From NCBI GenBank assembly GCA_049999765.1, contig JBNGIQ010009388.1, positions 191,685 to 244,622 on the forward strand: 52,938 bases of DNA, in the 5' to 3' direction. Every line of letters begins with the position of its first letter. Positions within the stretch are counted from its first letter, which is position 1. Source of the stretch: Phaeoceros laevis. Its lineage: Eukaryota; Anthocerotophyta; Anthocerotopsida; Notothyladales. This document shows, piece by piece, positions 1 through 13,412 of the stretch. Made by a program: the position numbers and the translations under genes. Under the pieces are notes generated by a model. The model was not told where the DNA came from and did no database searches. It saw only the letters and a list, made by a program, of their open reading frames with translations.

Positions 1-1590
1 ACATTTCTCACATACAAAAACACTACAATCTTCTTGTAATACCGTATAAAATATAATATTTTCATTTATTGATACTTATTTAGTATCTCAAACTTGTACA
101 AAAACTTATCATGCTAGACCTTATGGACCTTTGTTTTTAAACTAGGTACAAAGTAACTAGTTATGAATCAAATAATTGATACAAAATATCAATAATCTCA
201 TATAATTAACCATATTATGGTATATCATACTTTTACAAGCCATCACCCTCATTCAACCATTTTATCTATGACCAACATAGCCCAAATATCTATGACCAAC
301 ATAGCTAGTAGTATTAGCAAGGAGCCGCGCTACACCGATTCCACGTGGGGATCGAGCACACCGTCATGTCCCTGACATGCCAAGTATTACTACATAGCTC
401 AAATGCCGAACGCCACAAACTCGTCTTATAGAGTTTAAACATTCAGGCTTCACCATCCTGCTAGACCGCTCTCTATGCCAACCAAGACTAAATGATGGGG
501 GCTAATAAGCGGGGATTATGATTGCGTTTAGGGCTGGCTACCCTACGTGCTTGACAAGTCCTCCGGCTACTTCAGTTGTGCCAAGGAGTTAGGCAGGCGA
601 AAGTGAAAGGCGAGGTGAGAGAGGACGAAAGAGAGAGGGGCCGGGATCGGGACGGGGACCTGGCAGCTGGTGAGGTAGCCGGTACCCGTGGGGCCACCCA
701 ACCATTCCAGGCCCGCGGGGCGGATCGGCTTGTTTGGGGTCTCGGCGGGAAACGTCGGCTGGAGTCGCTGGACCATGATTCCAGTTCCATGAAGAGTGAA
801 GGAAAGAACTTTTATTCAGCGCTTATGGGCCGCAGCCGCACATATGACAAAGTCAGACGAACAGGGCGACAGTTCTGGTAGGGACCGAGGAGCAGATCCT
901 GGATCCGTGTCAGAGCCGATCACTACGCAGCTCCTCCGATCCCTACGACAAGCGCGGCGGGCTTGGAGGCACCAACGGGCGTCAGCGCACTTTTCCACGT
1001 CCTTCACTCCGCATAACTGCAGCCACTGGTGTAAGGATTGGTGGAATTCTCCACTTTTGTCCTTTACCCAAAGTGTCGCTGGATGCTACAGGCTGAAGAA
1101 TCTGCAGATGCTGCAGCCCAAAAAAGCAGCTCTAGAACTAATCCTACTGCCACGGCTTGCGCCAATGACCAAGTCCTCCATTTACAGTTGCCGGGAGATC
1201 GAACACCCAAAAATGATGGCCGATTTGCGTTCTCTACTGGTTCTACCACCACCCCTATACCGTATGTATCTACATCCTGACTGTTGTTCACACCTGCCCT
1301 AGGACAGAAAAAACCCAGAGCATCTGGGAACAACAGAGAGGTGTCCTTTCCCTCAATCCGGTTCGCATTATGTACAAAGCTCGATTTTGAGCTTCGCTAC
1401 AATTTGCCCCCCTTCACCTGGGATGCACTCAGGGACCCAAGCCCTGACAAAATGTCGTCCACAGACGTGCGTTTTTTCTCCTGCTCACCGGGAGCACCCT
1501 GCCTTGCCGCCTGTTCGAATCACAGACTTCTCAGCACGTAGTGCTCAAAATCCTCACAAGTTTCACAAACTGAGATGAGGTGTCGTGGTA
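1..1590. other. Left-edge region without a supported gene
   Basis: The first 560 bases are AT-rich and have no coding character. From about 560 to 1590 the GC content rises and several short open frames overlap on both strands, but none shows a domain, a conserved motif or splice-linked continuity, so I call none of them. The only recognisable element is a dispersed-repeat copy near 801-850, listed separately. The right end of this stretch is the downstream side of the helicase gene on the minus strand. Confidence 0.6.
801..850 (-). repeat. Dispersed repeat copy A (mobile-element 3' end-like)
   Basis: A block of about 50 bp recurs at 15606-15653 and, more diverged, at 18724-18790. Read on the minus strand, copies A and B end an open frame in the residues A-A-H-K-R (C-A-A-A-A-H-K-R here, C-G-A-A-H-K-R in copy B), followed by the string TGAATAAA, in which the stop codon overlaps a poly(A) signal. 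This looks like the 3' end of a transcribed element such as a LINE or an LTR fragment. The family is not identified; the repetition itself is seen directly. Confidence 0.6.
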
Positions 1591-4500
1591 CTATACCTGG
1601 GCCCCAGTTGGGGTCCTCTTATTTGGTGCCCGGGCTAAACCTGTAGGGGATGATGCTTCACTTCTGGGACCCCTATGAAGTTGCCTACCATCACCTACTT
1701 GAGGTCTTTGCCTCTGCAACTCTGAAGGAGGTGAAGGAAGAGACAATGTTAACCACAATGTCCACTCGTCAGTTCCGTTGTGCCAAAAACATAAACTGCC
1801 CATAAACTGTACATGGATCTCAATGTCACACACGTGACTACTGCTCAGTTCACACCTACTGCATTTAATTCTATACACATACGTACCTTGAGCAGTTGAA
1901 GAAGGTGGTCTAACAGGCCTGCTTGGGCCCATTGGCCTACTTGACGAGATCAATCCAGTTTGCATGATTGCTTCAGCCTCTGCTCGTTGTCTTTTGCGAG
2001 ATGCAACTTTGTCCTCTGTTCGCTCTGATCTTGCTGTTTTACTTAACCCTTCATTTGCCTTCACATTCTGTTGAGTATCAGTCCTAGATAGCTGCAAACC
2101 TTGCATTGTTGTTGGAGTCTCAAGTGCAGAGGCACCATCAAAATTTGAGTGGCGCTTCGCACCCTGATAGGAGCTGGCATTAGGGGGTTGATTCGTTGGC
2201 ACCCTTTCAAAGGCCTTCCGGGCTGTTGAAGATGCATTCCTACGAGATTGGTGCACCATATCATCACGTCTTTCAGCACCCCTGTCGACGTGGCTTCTCC
2301 CAGTTCTATCTCTTGGTGCACCTTTACTGTAGTCTCTTCCACTGGTGTCCATTGTCCTCTCATTCCCTGTGCTAGCATATCTGTCATGGCCACAACCCTG
2401 CAGGCTTCTAGCTTCATGTCTTCCATCCATGTGTCTCCTCTCGTGATCACCAGGCCTTTGGCTTTCTCTGATGTGCCCTGCAATTCTGTTAAATTCGTGA
2501 CCACTTCTCCAATTGTGGGTATGATTACGAACACTCACAGGACCAGCTGACGATTCAGAAACACCGCCATGGTCAACCCTGGCCCTGTCTTTCCTGCTCC
2601 CATGCTGTTGAGCTCCTTCACTAGGTCCTTGATCCCTGGGTGCTATCCCCTTCAACTTTTCACCTCCTGACGAGCCTAGCTCTGGGGAGTTAGGTATCTC
2701 CAAATGGTCAACCCGGTCCTTCTCTTCCCTGCTTCCATGCTGTTGAGTTCGTTTCTTAGGCCCTGGGTCATCCATGTATGCTGTCCTCTTTGACTTTTCA
2801 CCTCGTGCTGGGCCATCTGCACTCAGCTTATCCAACTGAGAACAGTGAGAGTCTGAGAATCCTGATCGTTTCCTTTCAGCACCATGATACTCCATACCCT
2901 TGGTAGAATCAGGTCGATCTGACCTGCACTTCTTGTGCCTAGGTTCACGTATTTCCTCAACTGGCTGTGAACTAGTAATTCTGGATCCATTGACCGCAGA
3001 AGTTGCTCTTACGTGGAGCTCGGATCCTCTCTGAGATTCAGGCGGTGGAATGAATCCAATCTCAGGTGGACTAGCTGCAGTGAACAAGGCCGCGTAGGGC
3101 CTTCTTATGGAGTATAGTACACCTCTGCTTACAGCATTAGTAAGCAGAGAAGCCCATGGAGGACTTGAATGTAACATTGTAGCATTGCCAACAATCCACA
3201 GTGCAAACCGTGCACGAGTAAGGGCAACGTTCATTCGCCGCACATCAGCAACAAATCCGATACCCCCTGTTCCACTTGCTGCACGTACAGTGGATAAAAT
3301 CAGAATATCCACTTCACGCCCTTGGAATCCATCCACAGTGTTGAACTCAATTTCAGTCGCGATATTCTGACCAAGAGACCTCTTAAAACGCTCCCGTAGC
3401 ACTGCCAACTGCTGCTTATAGGGGGTGATTACACCAACTCTTCCCGAGAAAGATTCAGTTGAAAATCTGCGAACCCCACAACCTCACTGTTTAGTGAAAT
3501 AGAGACAGTTCAGACGTGCAATCATGCAAAACAGCCCGTTATTTGCATGCAATCATAGCTCTACTTTACAGCTCAAGCTTTTACAAGTATTATCCAGGTT
3601 GACGTGTTGGATTTATCACCTTTGCATCAAACAACGGAACAGTTCCAGAGCAGCATCTGCCTCAGCCTCATTGGCTAGAGACTGGCCAGCTGAGCCACTG
3701 GCTCTTTCCCGTCCATCCACGACATCAAAAAATACATAAGGCTTAAAGCACCAATGGCTGTGAAATATCGCCTTTCTGCTCCCGACAGTTAAAGTTTCCC
3801 CATCGATAAGTTGATTGTCGTAGAAGTGCTCTGATGGAAATTTCCTTATTTCAGGGTGCATTCGGTACTGCAACAGACATTTTGATATCAATAAGCTCCA
3901 ACAGACACTCAGACAAAAGAAGTCATGGCAACAGTGTGGAAAACCTATATTCAAAATTATTCCTATACTCATCTCATCTCAAATTATGAGATGCCCGTGG
4001 CAATGAACAATGGACGTCCAGTGATGAGGCTTACCTGCATACTTAGGAGGGTCACAGGACAGCCAGCCTGCTGCAGCCGCTCAAACATACTACACTCGAA
4101 AGCCATTTTGCTAGCCTTTTGTGATAGGACAGTGGCAGGCAGCTGCTTTGGGTCTCCAACCTGGAAACCATGAAAAGAACATCAAGAGTTCAAAATGAAC
4201 AGTAATTGGAGTTAATAGATGGCAGACAGGTCGGAGACCCATATACCAGAAACTTTGCATGATCCTAGCCCTAGCCATTAGTCGTTGCATGAGCGGAAGG
4301 TTTGTGGTGTCCACAATTGTCCAGAAACAGTAAACGCTTACCATCACACATCTGGATTGTTGGTGCCCAAGAAGCTGCAGGGGAATCAGAGTTGCAGGTT
4401 CCAAGGCCTGCATGGCATGCCATTTCTTAGCAATGGATCGCAAATGCATGAATACTAACCATTACAAGTAGTACATATGAAAACACTAACAGCAGGCGTA

Positions 4501-7500
4501 GGAGTGCAACAATGAAGGGGCAGCATCCTGTTACACAAAAGCTCCTAACAGTCCTGGGTAATGTATAGGCACTCCACCTGTGCAGCTTCATCAACCACCA
4601 CAGCACTGAAAAAGCAATCAGCTTGGGACTTTTTCTTGTTCCCACCCATAGACTCCATGCAAGTGGAATAAACATCTCCACCACATCCATTCAAAGTAGC
4701 GACAACCACCTCGGCCTGTGTAAGTATTTCCTTTCGAAGAGCATCTTTTTTCATTCTGTTCTCTTCGTAAACCTTCTTTCCACGCATTTGAGCCTCTCGT
4801 ATTTCTCCATACAATCTATGTTTCTTCCTCTTCAAGCTTTTTAATTTAATCTCAATGCCTTCTCTGCCGAGTAATTTGATTGTCTTCTCACCCGTGCTGG
4901 GAATTTCATCCTGATCTTCCATCACACTCTGATCAGAAGTATCTGCTTCCCCATCTCTTTCAACAACCGAGTCATCACATTGAGACTTCATTGCCTCATA
5001 TACCTGAATGACCTCACAAGTCTGCTCTAGCTCAGCCTTTAGTAAGTCTGCTTGGTCTTGTGCTTCTCCGTCACGGTTTGTATTTTCTTTACCAAGTCTT
5101 TGTTCAATCAGAGTGTCAATAAAGACATCCATTGAGTTGGGGTGCACGCTTTTAGCATTGCCCACTCTCACAAGATTTGGCTTGTAAAACTGTCCATCTA
5201 TACCATAGAGTCCATGGTCACGTATTCGCGACACCAACTCATCCACAGCTGCATTGGACTGTGCACAAATCAAAACTCTCTGCTTCTTGAGAACCCCAAG
5301 AGGACTTCTTGCTTGCATCTCCAGATCCTTGGCAACTCTTGCATCTTGCCATGACTGTGCGATAGCAGCAGATTCAGAGGCGTACCGAGTCCTTGAGCTG
5401 TGCTGCTGAGAGGTAGGACCAACATCATCAGTATACTTGTTCTCACCTTTCACATGACCCAGTGCCAGCAAGCTGCTCACAATTGCCATGATTGTGCGTG
5501 TCTTCCCTGTTCCTGTGATCACAAGGACATAACTCATCAGGGGCTATACCAACACAGCTGCCACCGGAAGGTGCTGTAGGTTGCTGACACCAGATTTGTT
5601 CCAACTTGATGTGACAATCTGTGGCTGTGCTAGAAACCAATTTTCCAGTACAGGGCACATACCTGGAGGCCCTTGCACCAGAGCAAGCTGATGCTTGTCA
5701 TGATCCATTTTGCGTCCAATTGTGGCTGAAATCGCATATAGTTGGCTCTCATTGAATTCATTTTTTAGCCTGGTGAGGAGTTGTGCTGGAAGTACTTTCA
5801 GACTCTGAAGCTGGGATTGATCTTGGAAGTTTGGCCCCGTCTTTGAAATTCCCAGTCGGTCTGGAGATGGGCATAAGATAGTAGACAGCAACGGATAGTT
5901 GACCACAGCTGAAAGGCCCTGAAATTCACGGAGCTGTGGTGTGATGTTAAGCAGACGGGTTATGTGCCATCTGCTTCGGTCAACCAGTAGTCGTTTAGCC
6001 TTTGCAAGTCGAGCATTCCCTTGGTTCACATAGAGTTTCAAGATCAGCGTTATTGCAGCCTTGTTAACTTTGTCTCTATCTCGTTTATCAACCTGCCAAA
6101 ACCAGTATAATACACATCAGAGCAGGGCTACAAAACCCATCACATTTTGTATATGAGTGCTACAACAACTGTAGGACACTTCATAGGATGAAGTGTTCTA
6201 CCTTTGCAAGTATATGAAAGCTCTGTCCATCCTTATTGAAGGGCCTCTTGGTAAGAAGAATTAAATCATTTTCTGAGCATGCTCTCGCTGCTCCATCTGC
6301 TCCAGCTTCTGCTATGAATTGAGCTCGCTGGAAGTCATCAATGCGTTCTAAGGACATCAAAGTCAGACACCCAGTTGTCATGCCATCTGACAAGGACATC
6401 TCTTCATATGCTCGCTGCAACTGTGCCTTAAACTCTTCCATCAGCAACGGTCTAAAGATTTCCATGTAGTGATCTGCAGATTTGAAAGTGAAGGGCAATT
6501 TCACAAGTGGTTCTGCTAGGACAGCGTCCGAAACAGCAGACTCAGTGCTGATGCCTACAGTTGAAAAGTAGTTTAGTTCCAAAATGCGCCTGTACCACTC
6601 ATCCAGCTTTGGAGGAGGTGGTCTTGTGAGAGATCCTGTTTGTATTCTCCCATAGGCAGGCCTTTGCTGTTCCCCCGGTGCATCTAGACAAACAACACGT
6701 CTTCTGGGCAGGACAACTGATTCAAGAACTACCTTAGATGGCTGCTTCCTGACATTGTCTAGAGCCATTTCCAATGGGTCAACCTCCACATCTCGGACAA
6801 GGTCTTCCAGCACCCTATCAACCTCTCTTGCACCAGCTGCACCTACGTCCATCAACTTAGATATTCCATTTTGACTCACAGCAACTTCAGGAGAAGTAGT
6901 TACAGGCTCTGGAGCTCTCTCTCTTTGTACCCTATCTTTCACCTGACTCTTCACTACATGTTCCACTGCAGCTAGGTGTTCTCTATCAGAACGAACTTCC
7001 GCTCGAATTGCTGCCATCTTGTTTGTGCTCTTGCTTGTACTCGTCTTGACAGGTTTAGAACTTGAAGCTGATTTATATGACAATGTTAGTGCCTGCGGAC
7101 TTGCTTCCTTGCTGCTAGAGGCTTGAACACTACCAGGTCGTATCACAAAGCTGTCAAGAGTGGTATTATTTTTGATACGGTATGTACTAGAATCTGGAAC
7201 CTTCCTTACAGGAGGACGTTTAAAAGACTGCGGTGGTTTCACTGCAATGGCCTCTTTGTTCTCCCTTAGACTCATGTTAGTCAAGTTACTGTCAAGGCCT
7301 ACAGGAGACATGCGAAGCCCTGTGTCCCCTCCATCTGCTCTTGCCTCATAATTTGGAAGCCTATCCACAGAGACCGTCACTGGAGCTTTACTATGATGTG
7401 TAGAAAACATATGTGGGCTTTCCAATATCCGAACATCATCATCAGCCACATTAGCTGGTTCATCTGGAACCTCCGGTGCTTCCCCCGGTAATTCTTTTGA

Positions 7501-10500
7501 AAGTGCCAGTGTCGCTCTGCTAGGCCACTGCAAGTTGTAAGCTGGGATAATAAGACTCGCCTGGGGTTTGAGATCCCCAGCTGAGACGAGTAGGACACTT
7601 AAGCGTTGCCTATAGTCTTCATCTATGTGGGCACCTGATCATCAAAGCATTAAATACAGCCTGCGCAAATGCTTCTAGTTCTCAGATGCAAGGTTCAAAG
7701 ATTCAAGGTTCAAGAACCCTGACCTGAATCATGCAGCTGCTGCACAGCCTCCATAAGCTCATCTGATACGGGGAGGACTTTATCCATGAAACAACTGATT
7801 AGAGACCCAAGAGCTTGCTTCCATCTTCTTTGAATTGACACGACAGGGATGTCACTCCACCCAGCGAAGTGTCGGAACCAGTCAAAATTATTCCTCCTAG
7901 TGACAGTAACTCCATGCATTTTACAATTTTCTCCAGTTTGTCCAAAAACCTTTCCCTTCAGAGTATTTGGCAATAGCTTGCAGACCGATGGCAATACGTC
8001 CATCATACGAATAAAAGTTATCTGCACACAGTCGGAAGTACAGCAGCTCAGTTCGTGCCACTGGAGACATATGTCAGTAGCAAACTTCTTGTTCACAATG
8101 GCAGGCTCCGACCTGTTGACTTGCATCGCTAACATGTTCCTTTCCAGTGCTCAGACATTTGCATATAAGGGGCCACAGATGATTAGATAAGATTTGGCAA
8201 AACATCTCCCATCCAATTTGCTTTTCTGTCCCTTGCAGTTTTTGACCATTGGTGACGAGTTTTTCTGAAAGGAAAAAGAGCAGCTGCAACCCTGCGGAAC
8301 AGGTTGGGAAGGGCCAAGCTAGCAACTGCATGTGGAAGCACAAAGGAAGTTCAGACTAACCATGTTGGAACTGGTTTGCAGGCTGACTTACATCTTAGCA
8401 TGCAGTGGTTGTGTAATGAGGCTAGTACACCACCAGCAGTAGACAGCAGCAGCAGCTTGACTGTGAACTACTTGGACAGGAAACGACAAACCAGTTTTGC
8501 TGCATGGAGCAGCCCTCGGCTGGCTGCCATTACAGAGGGCTGACTGGTACAAAAGGTTAACTCCTCGCAATCTTGTTGAGTTGCCTTGGCAAAGTGGCGC
8601 AACAGATCTCGAGCAAAGTTTCGTAAATTCTGCAGAAACAACATAAAAAAAGTTCCACATTCCAGTGTAGTACAGGGAACACTATTCTCACACAATCATG
8701 AAGTTGAATCAATAGAGTAGGGTACTTTTCACTGACAGACAACAAGGAGCCTTACAGAATCAGTGTCTAATAGCGTAAGGATGATAGGTTCACACATTCT
8801 TGGTTCCCACTCCCAGCGGTCAAAACGTCTTTCCACACAGAGGAGAGAACAGAAGGCTGCTGCAGATCTTCAAAGTCCAGAATCTGTGTAAGTAAAAAAA
8901 AGTTCGCCCACATACATGTCCACACCAAACGGCCAGCACAGCAAATGACTGGCAAGTCAAGTTTACAGGTCAGCAAGATAGTGCATTTCGAGATGGTTTG
9001 GAAGGGAATTGTTACCTTTTTAGTGCAAGTGTCAGCTCAGCTTGATGGTCGGTCGCTTTCACTGAATTGGAGCATGGCTTCCCATCATCTCCATCATCGC
9101 ATCCCCTGGCAGCAGACCAGCATAAAGCTACTCCAAAACTCTGAGAAAAAGCTATTCCATTGTGCACCACCAAGAGATCAGCTTGTGCCTCCTGAGACTC
9201 AGCAGTGAAGAGGGAAAGCTGAGAGGCTGCCCACAACACAGTTTTCGAAAATAATGCAGGAACACTTGCAGGTCGCAGGGATTTGAGCCCTTCCATCCAC
9301 ACAAGAGGCAGGCAGAACCAGTTGTCAGCTGCGTCTTTTACTGCCAAATTCAGCTTTTCCAAAGATCTCCAACATTTATCATCGCTAGACAGCCCAGTCT
9401 CAAGGATTGGCTCAGCGTCGTCATCCTCAAAAAGCCCATTGTCCAAGAGATCCTCCCATGGAGATAGAGATGTATGCTGCTTGATGGAAAGCTCTCCCAA
9501 AGCAGCCACATCAGCCACAATGATGGACTGCATAAGGTCTATGGCTGGTTGTCGAAGTGAAGGATGGAGGGAAATGTCCTTGAGAGTTGCGACCAGGGAT
9601 GGGCCCCTGTGCAGCAATCATGAGACCAAGATCAACAAATAATCCACAAAATAAGACGGTCATCATGTCAACAAAGAAACAATGGACGCAAAACGTAATC
9701 ACTAGTTTAAAGAGATTACATGCATTCTATTAGCAGGTCGAGCAAATAGATATTTCATTGCACGTACCAAACATGAGCACATTCTAAAGCGGGTGAAGGG
9801 GGTTCTGCAATGTATCCTCGTCTTATATCGGAAAATGCAATCTGAAAATTTCAGAAAACCAATCTGTATCAAGATGAACATTAGGCTTGCTCTTCTACAT
9901 TTCCAGAAAGTCGTGTCATGCATCCACATGAGGGAGACAATGTCCTCTAAACAAAGCAGCGAGATGGAAACCTTGGCAGCCTTTCGGCGTGTGAGTAGGC
10001 TGAAGTTGCTACTTGCAGGAACTTGTTGCAACAAAAAGTATATAAGTCGCCGGCGTTGCCTCTCATATTCTCCATCCTGTAAACCCTCCAGTGACTGCTA
10101 TGGCATGAAAAAAAGTCAGAATACGCAATACAATCATACGAGGCAGACATATGCAAAAATGATGCTTGAAAAGTGAAGTAAATCAAATGATCTGCATTTG
10201 AAGACCTGCAGAAATGGCTGGAAGACTGCAAAAATATGCGAGTGCAAGATTTCATCACGTGAATGGAAGCACTGACTGAGAAGAGTATTACGCATAACCC
10301 CAGCAGAAAAAGGGGAGCTCAGCCAGAGTTTATACCCTGGCACAGCAACGATTCTCTTGTCAGAAGAATTTGTTGCAGTTCCCAACATCTATCATCGATG
10401 CTTATTCAAAACTTTAGAAGAAAAACAGCAGGGAATAAAGTTGTCAGACTATAAGGAAATTCACCTAAAACTTCCAGGAGCTTTTGTAGACACCTCAGTG

Positions 10501-12253
10501 GATACAAGAACGTAGAGGTTGCATCACTGACGTTGTTGAGAACCATGCTGACAAATGCTGGATGGCGATCCACTAGTCCTTCCTCAAAAGCAGGAGGTTC
10601 AAGAAGGCTAAGCCTTCATTTTGATGGACATAAACATGTTGGGAAACAAAACTGACTTAGGTTGTTATTCATCTACAGTAGGTACTCCAAGCCAATCCCA
10701 CATCTCTGCCAAGGGGGATTGTTAGGTGGGTGTCAAAAGCACCTTGTGCGAAGATGGTCAACAGCTATAGCAAGCCCTATCAGCATCACATAGGCTAGGA
10801 GGAAGTCTTACAGTTTCTGCAGGCCTATCCATACTGCTTCTCTTTTCAAGACAGTCTTGGGGCGTCCAGTCTTCACATCATCTGCACCTCCGGAAAGCCT
10901 TGACTTGGCTGGATCTTTCTGCCTTCCAAATACTTGTCGATCATCTTCGAAAAGGTCGCCTTCTAGACAGTTCAGTGGTCTCTCAAGCACTGCTTGGACA
11001 GATTCAAGATCTGCCGAATCCCTGCAGATTATGCAGACAAATAAGTTACAATGTCTCAATCTAGTTAATACCAGCTCTTTCAGCAAAAACCAGGCAATCG
11101 AATTTTATGCGAAGACAGCTTAAAGTCAAGGGTTCAAAGGTCAGACGATGATCTGAAGGTATCTGTTAGGCTTACTTGAACTTTCCCAACGGATCTGTAA
11201 GTTCAATTGCTATAGATCGATAACTCTGTTCTTCATGGAAGAGAAGTGCATAAAGCCCCTGAAAAGGACAAACAGTATAGGTCAAATCACAAATCCACAG
11301 TGGGAAATAAAGGATCATGATCACCAGAAGATTCAATTAAGGATGGGACGCCGGTGGCCCGAATCTTGAGGTTTTACCGGACATCGCTGACCAGCTGTTA
11401 ACGAGAGGTCATGTGTTGCCACCACAAACTGCAGAACAGGCTTGAACAACTTATCAACTTCCACATCTTCCAGCAGATGAGGAAACATCAAGACCTGCAA
11501 AAAGTTGTGAAGGAACAATAAACTTTGAGCTCCATCAATCGGATATTTCCTTGATGCATTCACTCTGAAGTCAATTGGATGGGTGCATCGCCAGTCACGG
11601 ACCTCAAAGATGATGCACACGAACTCTGTTGAGTCGTTGTCTGCACTCAGAGAACCATCTTTCACTTTGACAGCCAGATCCTTGAGATGTGCAGACACTC
11701 GTTCTTTGTCAAGAGTCTGAAGTATATGGATAATGGGAAGGACAACCTCCTCTTCGTACTCATCCCTGAAGAATGCTTGACCCTGATGGTGTAATTTGAT
11801 ACAACGTGAGCACCGCTTAAGCTCTTTGGAGATTCTCTTCCAAAGATATATCACAGCAGACGATGGATCTAAATCTTTTGTGTAATTAGAGAAGACTTCC
11901 AAGAAAGGTTGTGTGATCTTCTGATGCTTGCACCAGCAGTGCTCATCTTCTGGAAGGTCCCGCAGAAATGGAGACGCCATTGCAAACCTGGAGAGAACAA
12001 AGTTGCACCGCAAGGGGGTCAGCCAACCTTTCCCTTGCCCAAGTCAACGCTGTACACCGTCTCCAAAATCATCACAGACAATGCCTCCTACATCCAGACG
12101 CTGGTAAAGACTCCAATCAATGACGCACATCACATACCATCGTTGTTTACACTCCAGGTAATGCTCTTCATTGTCTGGGTTGGTTTCCAGAGTGCTCTCC
12201 AGCTGCTCCAGCTCCTTCCAACGGCTGAGAATCTTCTTCTCCAAATCCCCCAT
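1591..12253 (-). CDS. SEN1/senataxin-like superfamily 1 RNA/DNA helicase
   Basis: Large multi-exon gene. The start codon at 12251-12253 opens a 38-codon exon (to 12138, donor GTATGT); the next exon begins at 11987. Exons down to about 7.7 kb encode a long helical N-terminal region like that of SEN1 proteins. The helicase core then follows: a Q-like motif (NESQLYAIS, near 5740), motif I GPPGTGKT split by an intron (5513-5662), Ia (LICAQSNAAVDELV, near 5250), II (VVVDEAAQ, near 4590), III (GDPKQLPATV, near 4140), QYRMHPEI (near 3865), V (VDGFQGREVDI, near 3330) and VI (NVALTRAR, near 3215). The C-terminal tail is long, charged and probably disordered, rich in R, D, H and S. Its last intron starts with GTACGT near 1886, so the extreme C-terminus (stop near 1591) is a prediction. 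The family unwinds R-loops and acts in transcription termination and RNA processing in the nucleus. All core motifs are intact. N-terminal exon borders were not all resolved. The nearest relatives are probably the long plant SEN1-like proteins rather than short MAA3. Confidence 0.88.
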
Positions 12254-13412
12254 CGCGTCCCCGGCTTATTGGGGACAGCTTGTGCTCACAAACTCATCAG
12301 GAGCTCAGAGCTCAAGGCTCCTGGGGAATCACCTAAAACTAGATCCCAGTACTGTCAGCACAGAAAAGCGCAGCCATTACAATGACGGTAACCCAGCAGG
12401 TGCCGGATTCCCTTCCCCGCGCTCACTCAGATTCCAGGCAAGATACTTCGTCACTTCAAATTCCTGTCTTCAGATAAATTAGTCTGAAGAATCCGCCAAA
12501 AATCCCAGGCTCCTGCCATCCAAATTCTAGACCCAACCTAAATCCCAGATGAATTCCCTACATAGATTGATACAGCAAAAATATGTCTAGCAGGTTCCAA
12601 TTTCGTGCGAAGTAGTGTTTCTCTGATTCATGCTAGTCTCTCGACCGGAAGACATGATTGATTAGTACCAAGGCCTGCGCGACTTACAGGATGCCCGCGG
12701 CCGTTGCGTACGCAAATACATCAAATGAGAGCGCTGCGGGACCTGCTCCCTACCCGCAGCCATTGCGCGGAATCGTCACGAAGGGCATTACTGAAACGGA
12801 AATGCACTCATGGATTGACCCAGCGCTATGAATAAGGTCCGAAGGCGGGAGCGCAACTTCCCAGTAACTCTGACTGGCTGATTGCGGACGCATATAAAAA
12901 CACTCACACGCATCGGAGACTACCGAGGTAGATAGACAGTCAAGCCTTCAAAACGTTCAGCGAAAGAATTCTTGATCCGAGAATCTGGAGAAAGCACGAG
13001 CCCGGTTCAAGCGAGCTTTGTCTGACACTCCCAGTCCAGCCCCAAACACCGTAAGTGATGTTCTTTCTCACGTTCCTTCAGAGTGGAAGACTCAACGTGG
13101 TTTGGGTTCGTTTCTTCCAGTGTGAAGGGGTCTCGCTCTCGGAATTAGCCTATCTACTTCAAAAAATCCGTAGCACTACGTCTTGAGTGAATCAGAGTCC
13201 CCCAGTGCCCAGATTTTGGTGAGCAAGGAGCAAGAACTCATGAATCCTCACTTCGGGAGGGCCCTGTGCCACCTACAAAACCGATGGATGCGTGGTGGAG
13301 CTGGCTTTCCACTGAAGCGAAACAATCTACCAAGGGTGTCATCGTATACGAGAACAAGACTAGTATTGCTCACATCTCCAGCTGCTTCGACACCTTGCTT
13401 GGGCAACTTAGT
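12254..13412. other. Intergenic region upstream of the helicase, with a plus-strand TATA box
   Basis: This stretch separates the helicase start from the 3' end of the methyltransferase gene. It should hold the helicase promoter. On the plus strand, TATAAAA at 12893-12899 is followed about 150 bp later by a good splice donor (GTAAGT, near 13051) and then by a pyrimidine-rich acceptor (TTTCTTCCAG, near 13120). No conserved open frame follows. It may be the first exon of a non-coding or antisense transcript; I see no protein-coding gene. Confidence 0.35.

Noticed and set aside
576-1302. Plus-strand frames of 101 and 168 codons at the left edge
   Set aside because: They pass through the dispersed repeat and have no recognisable protein content.
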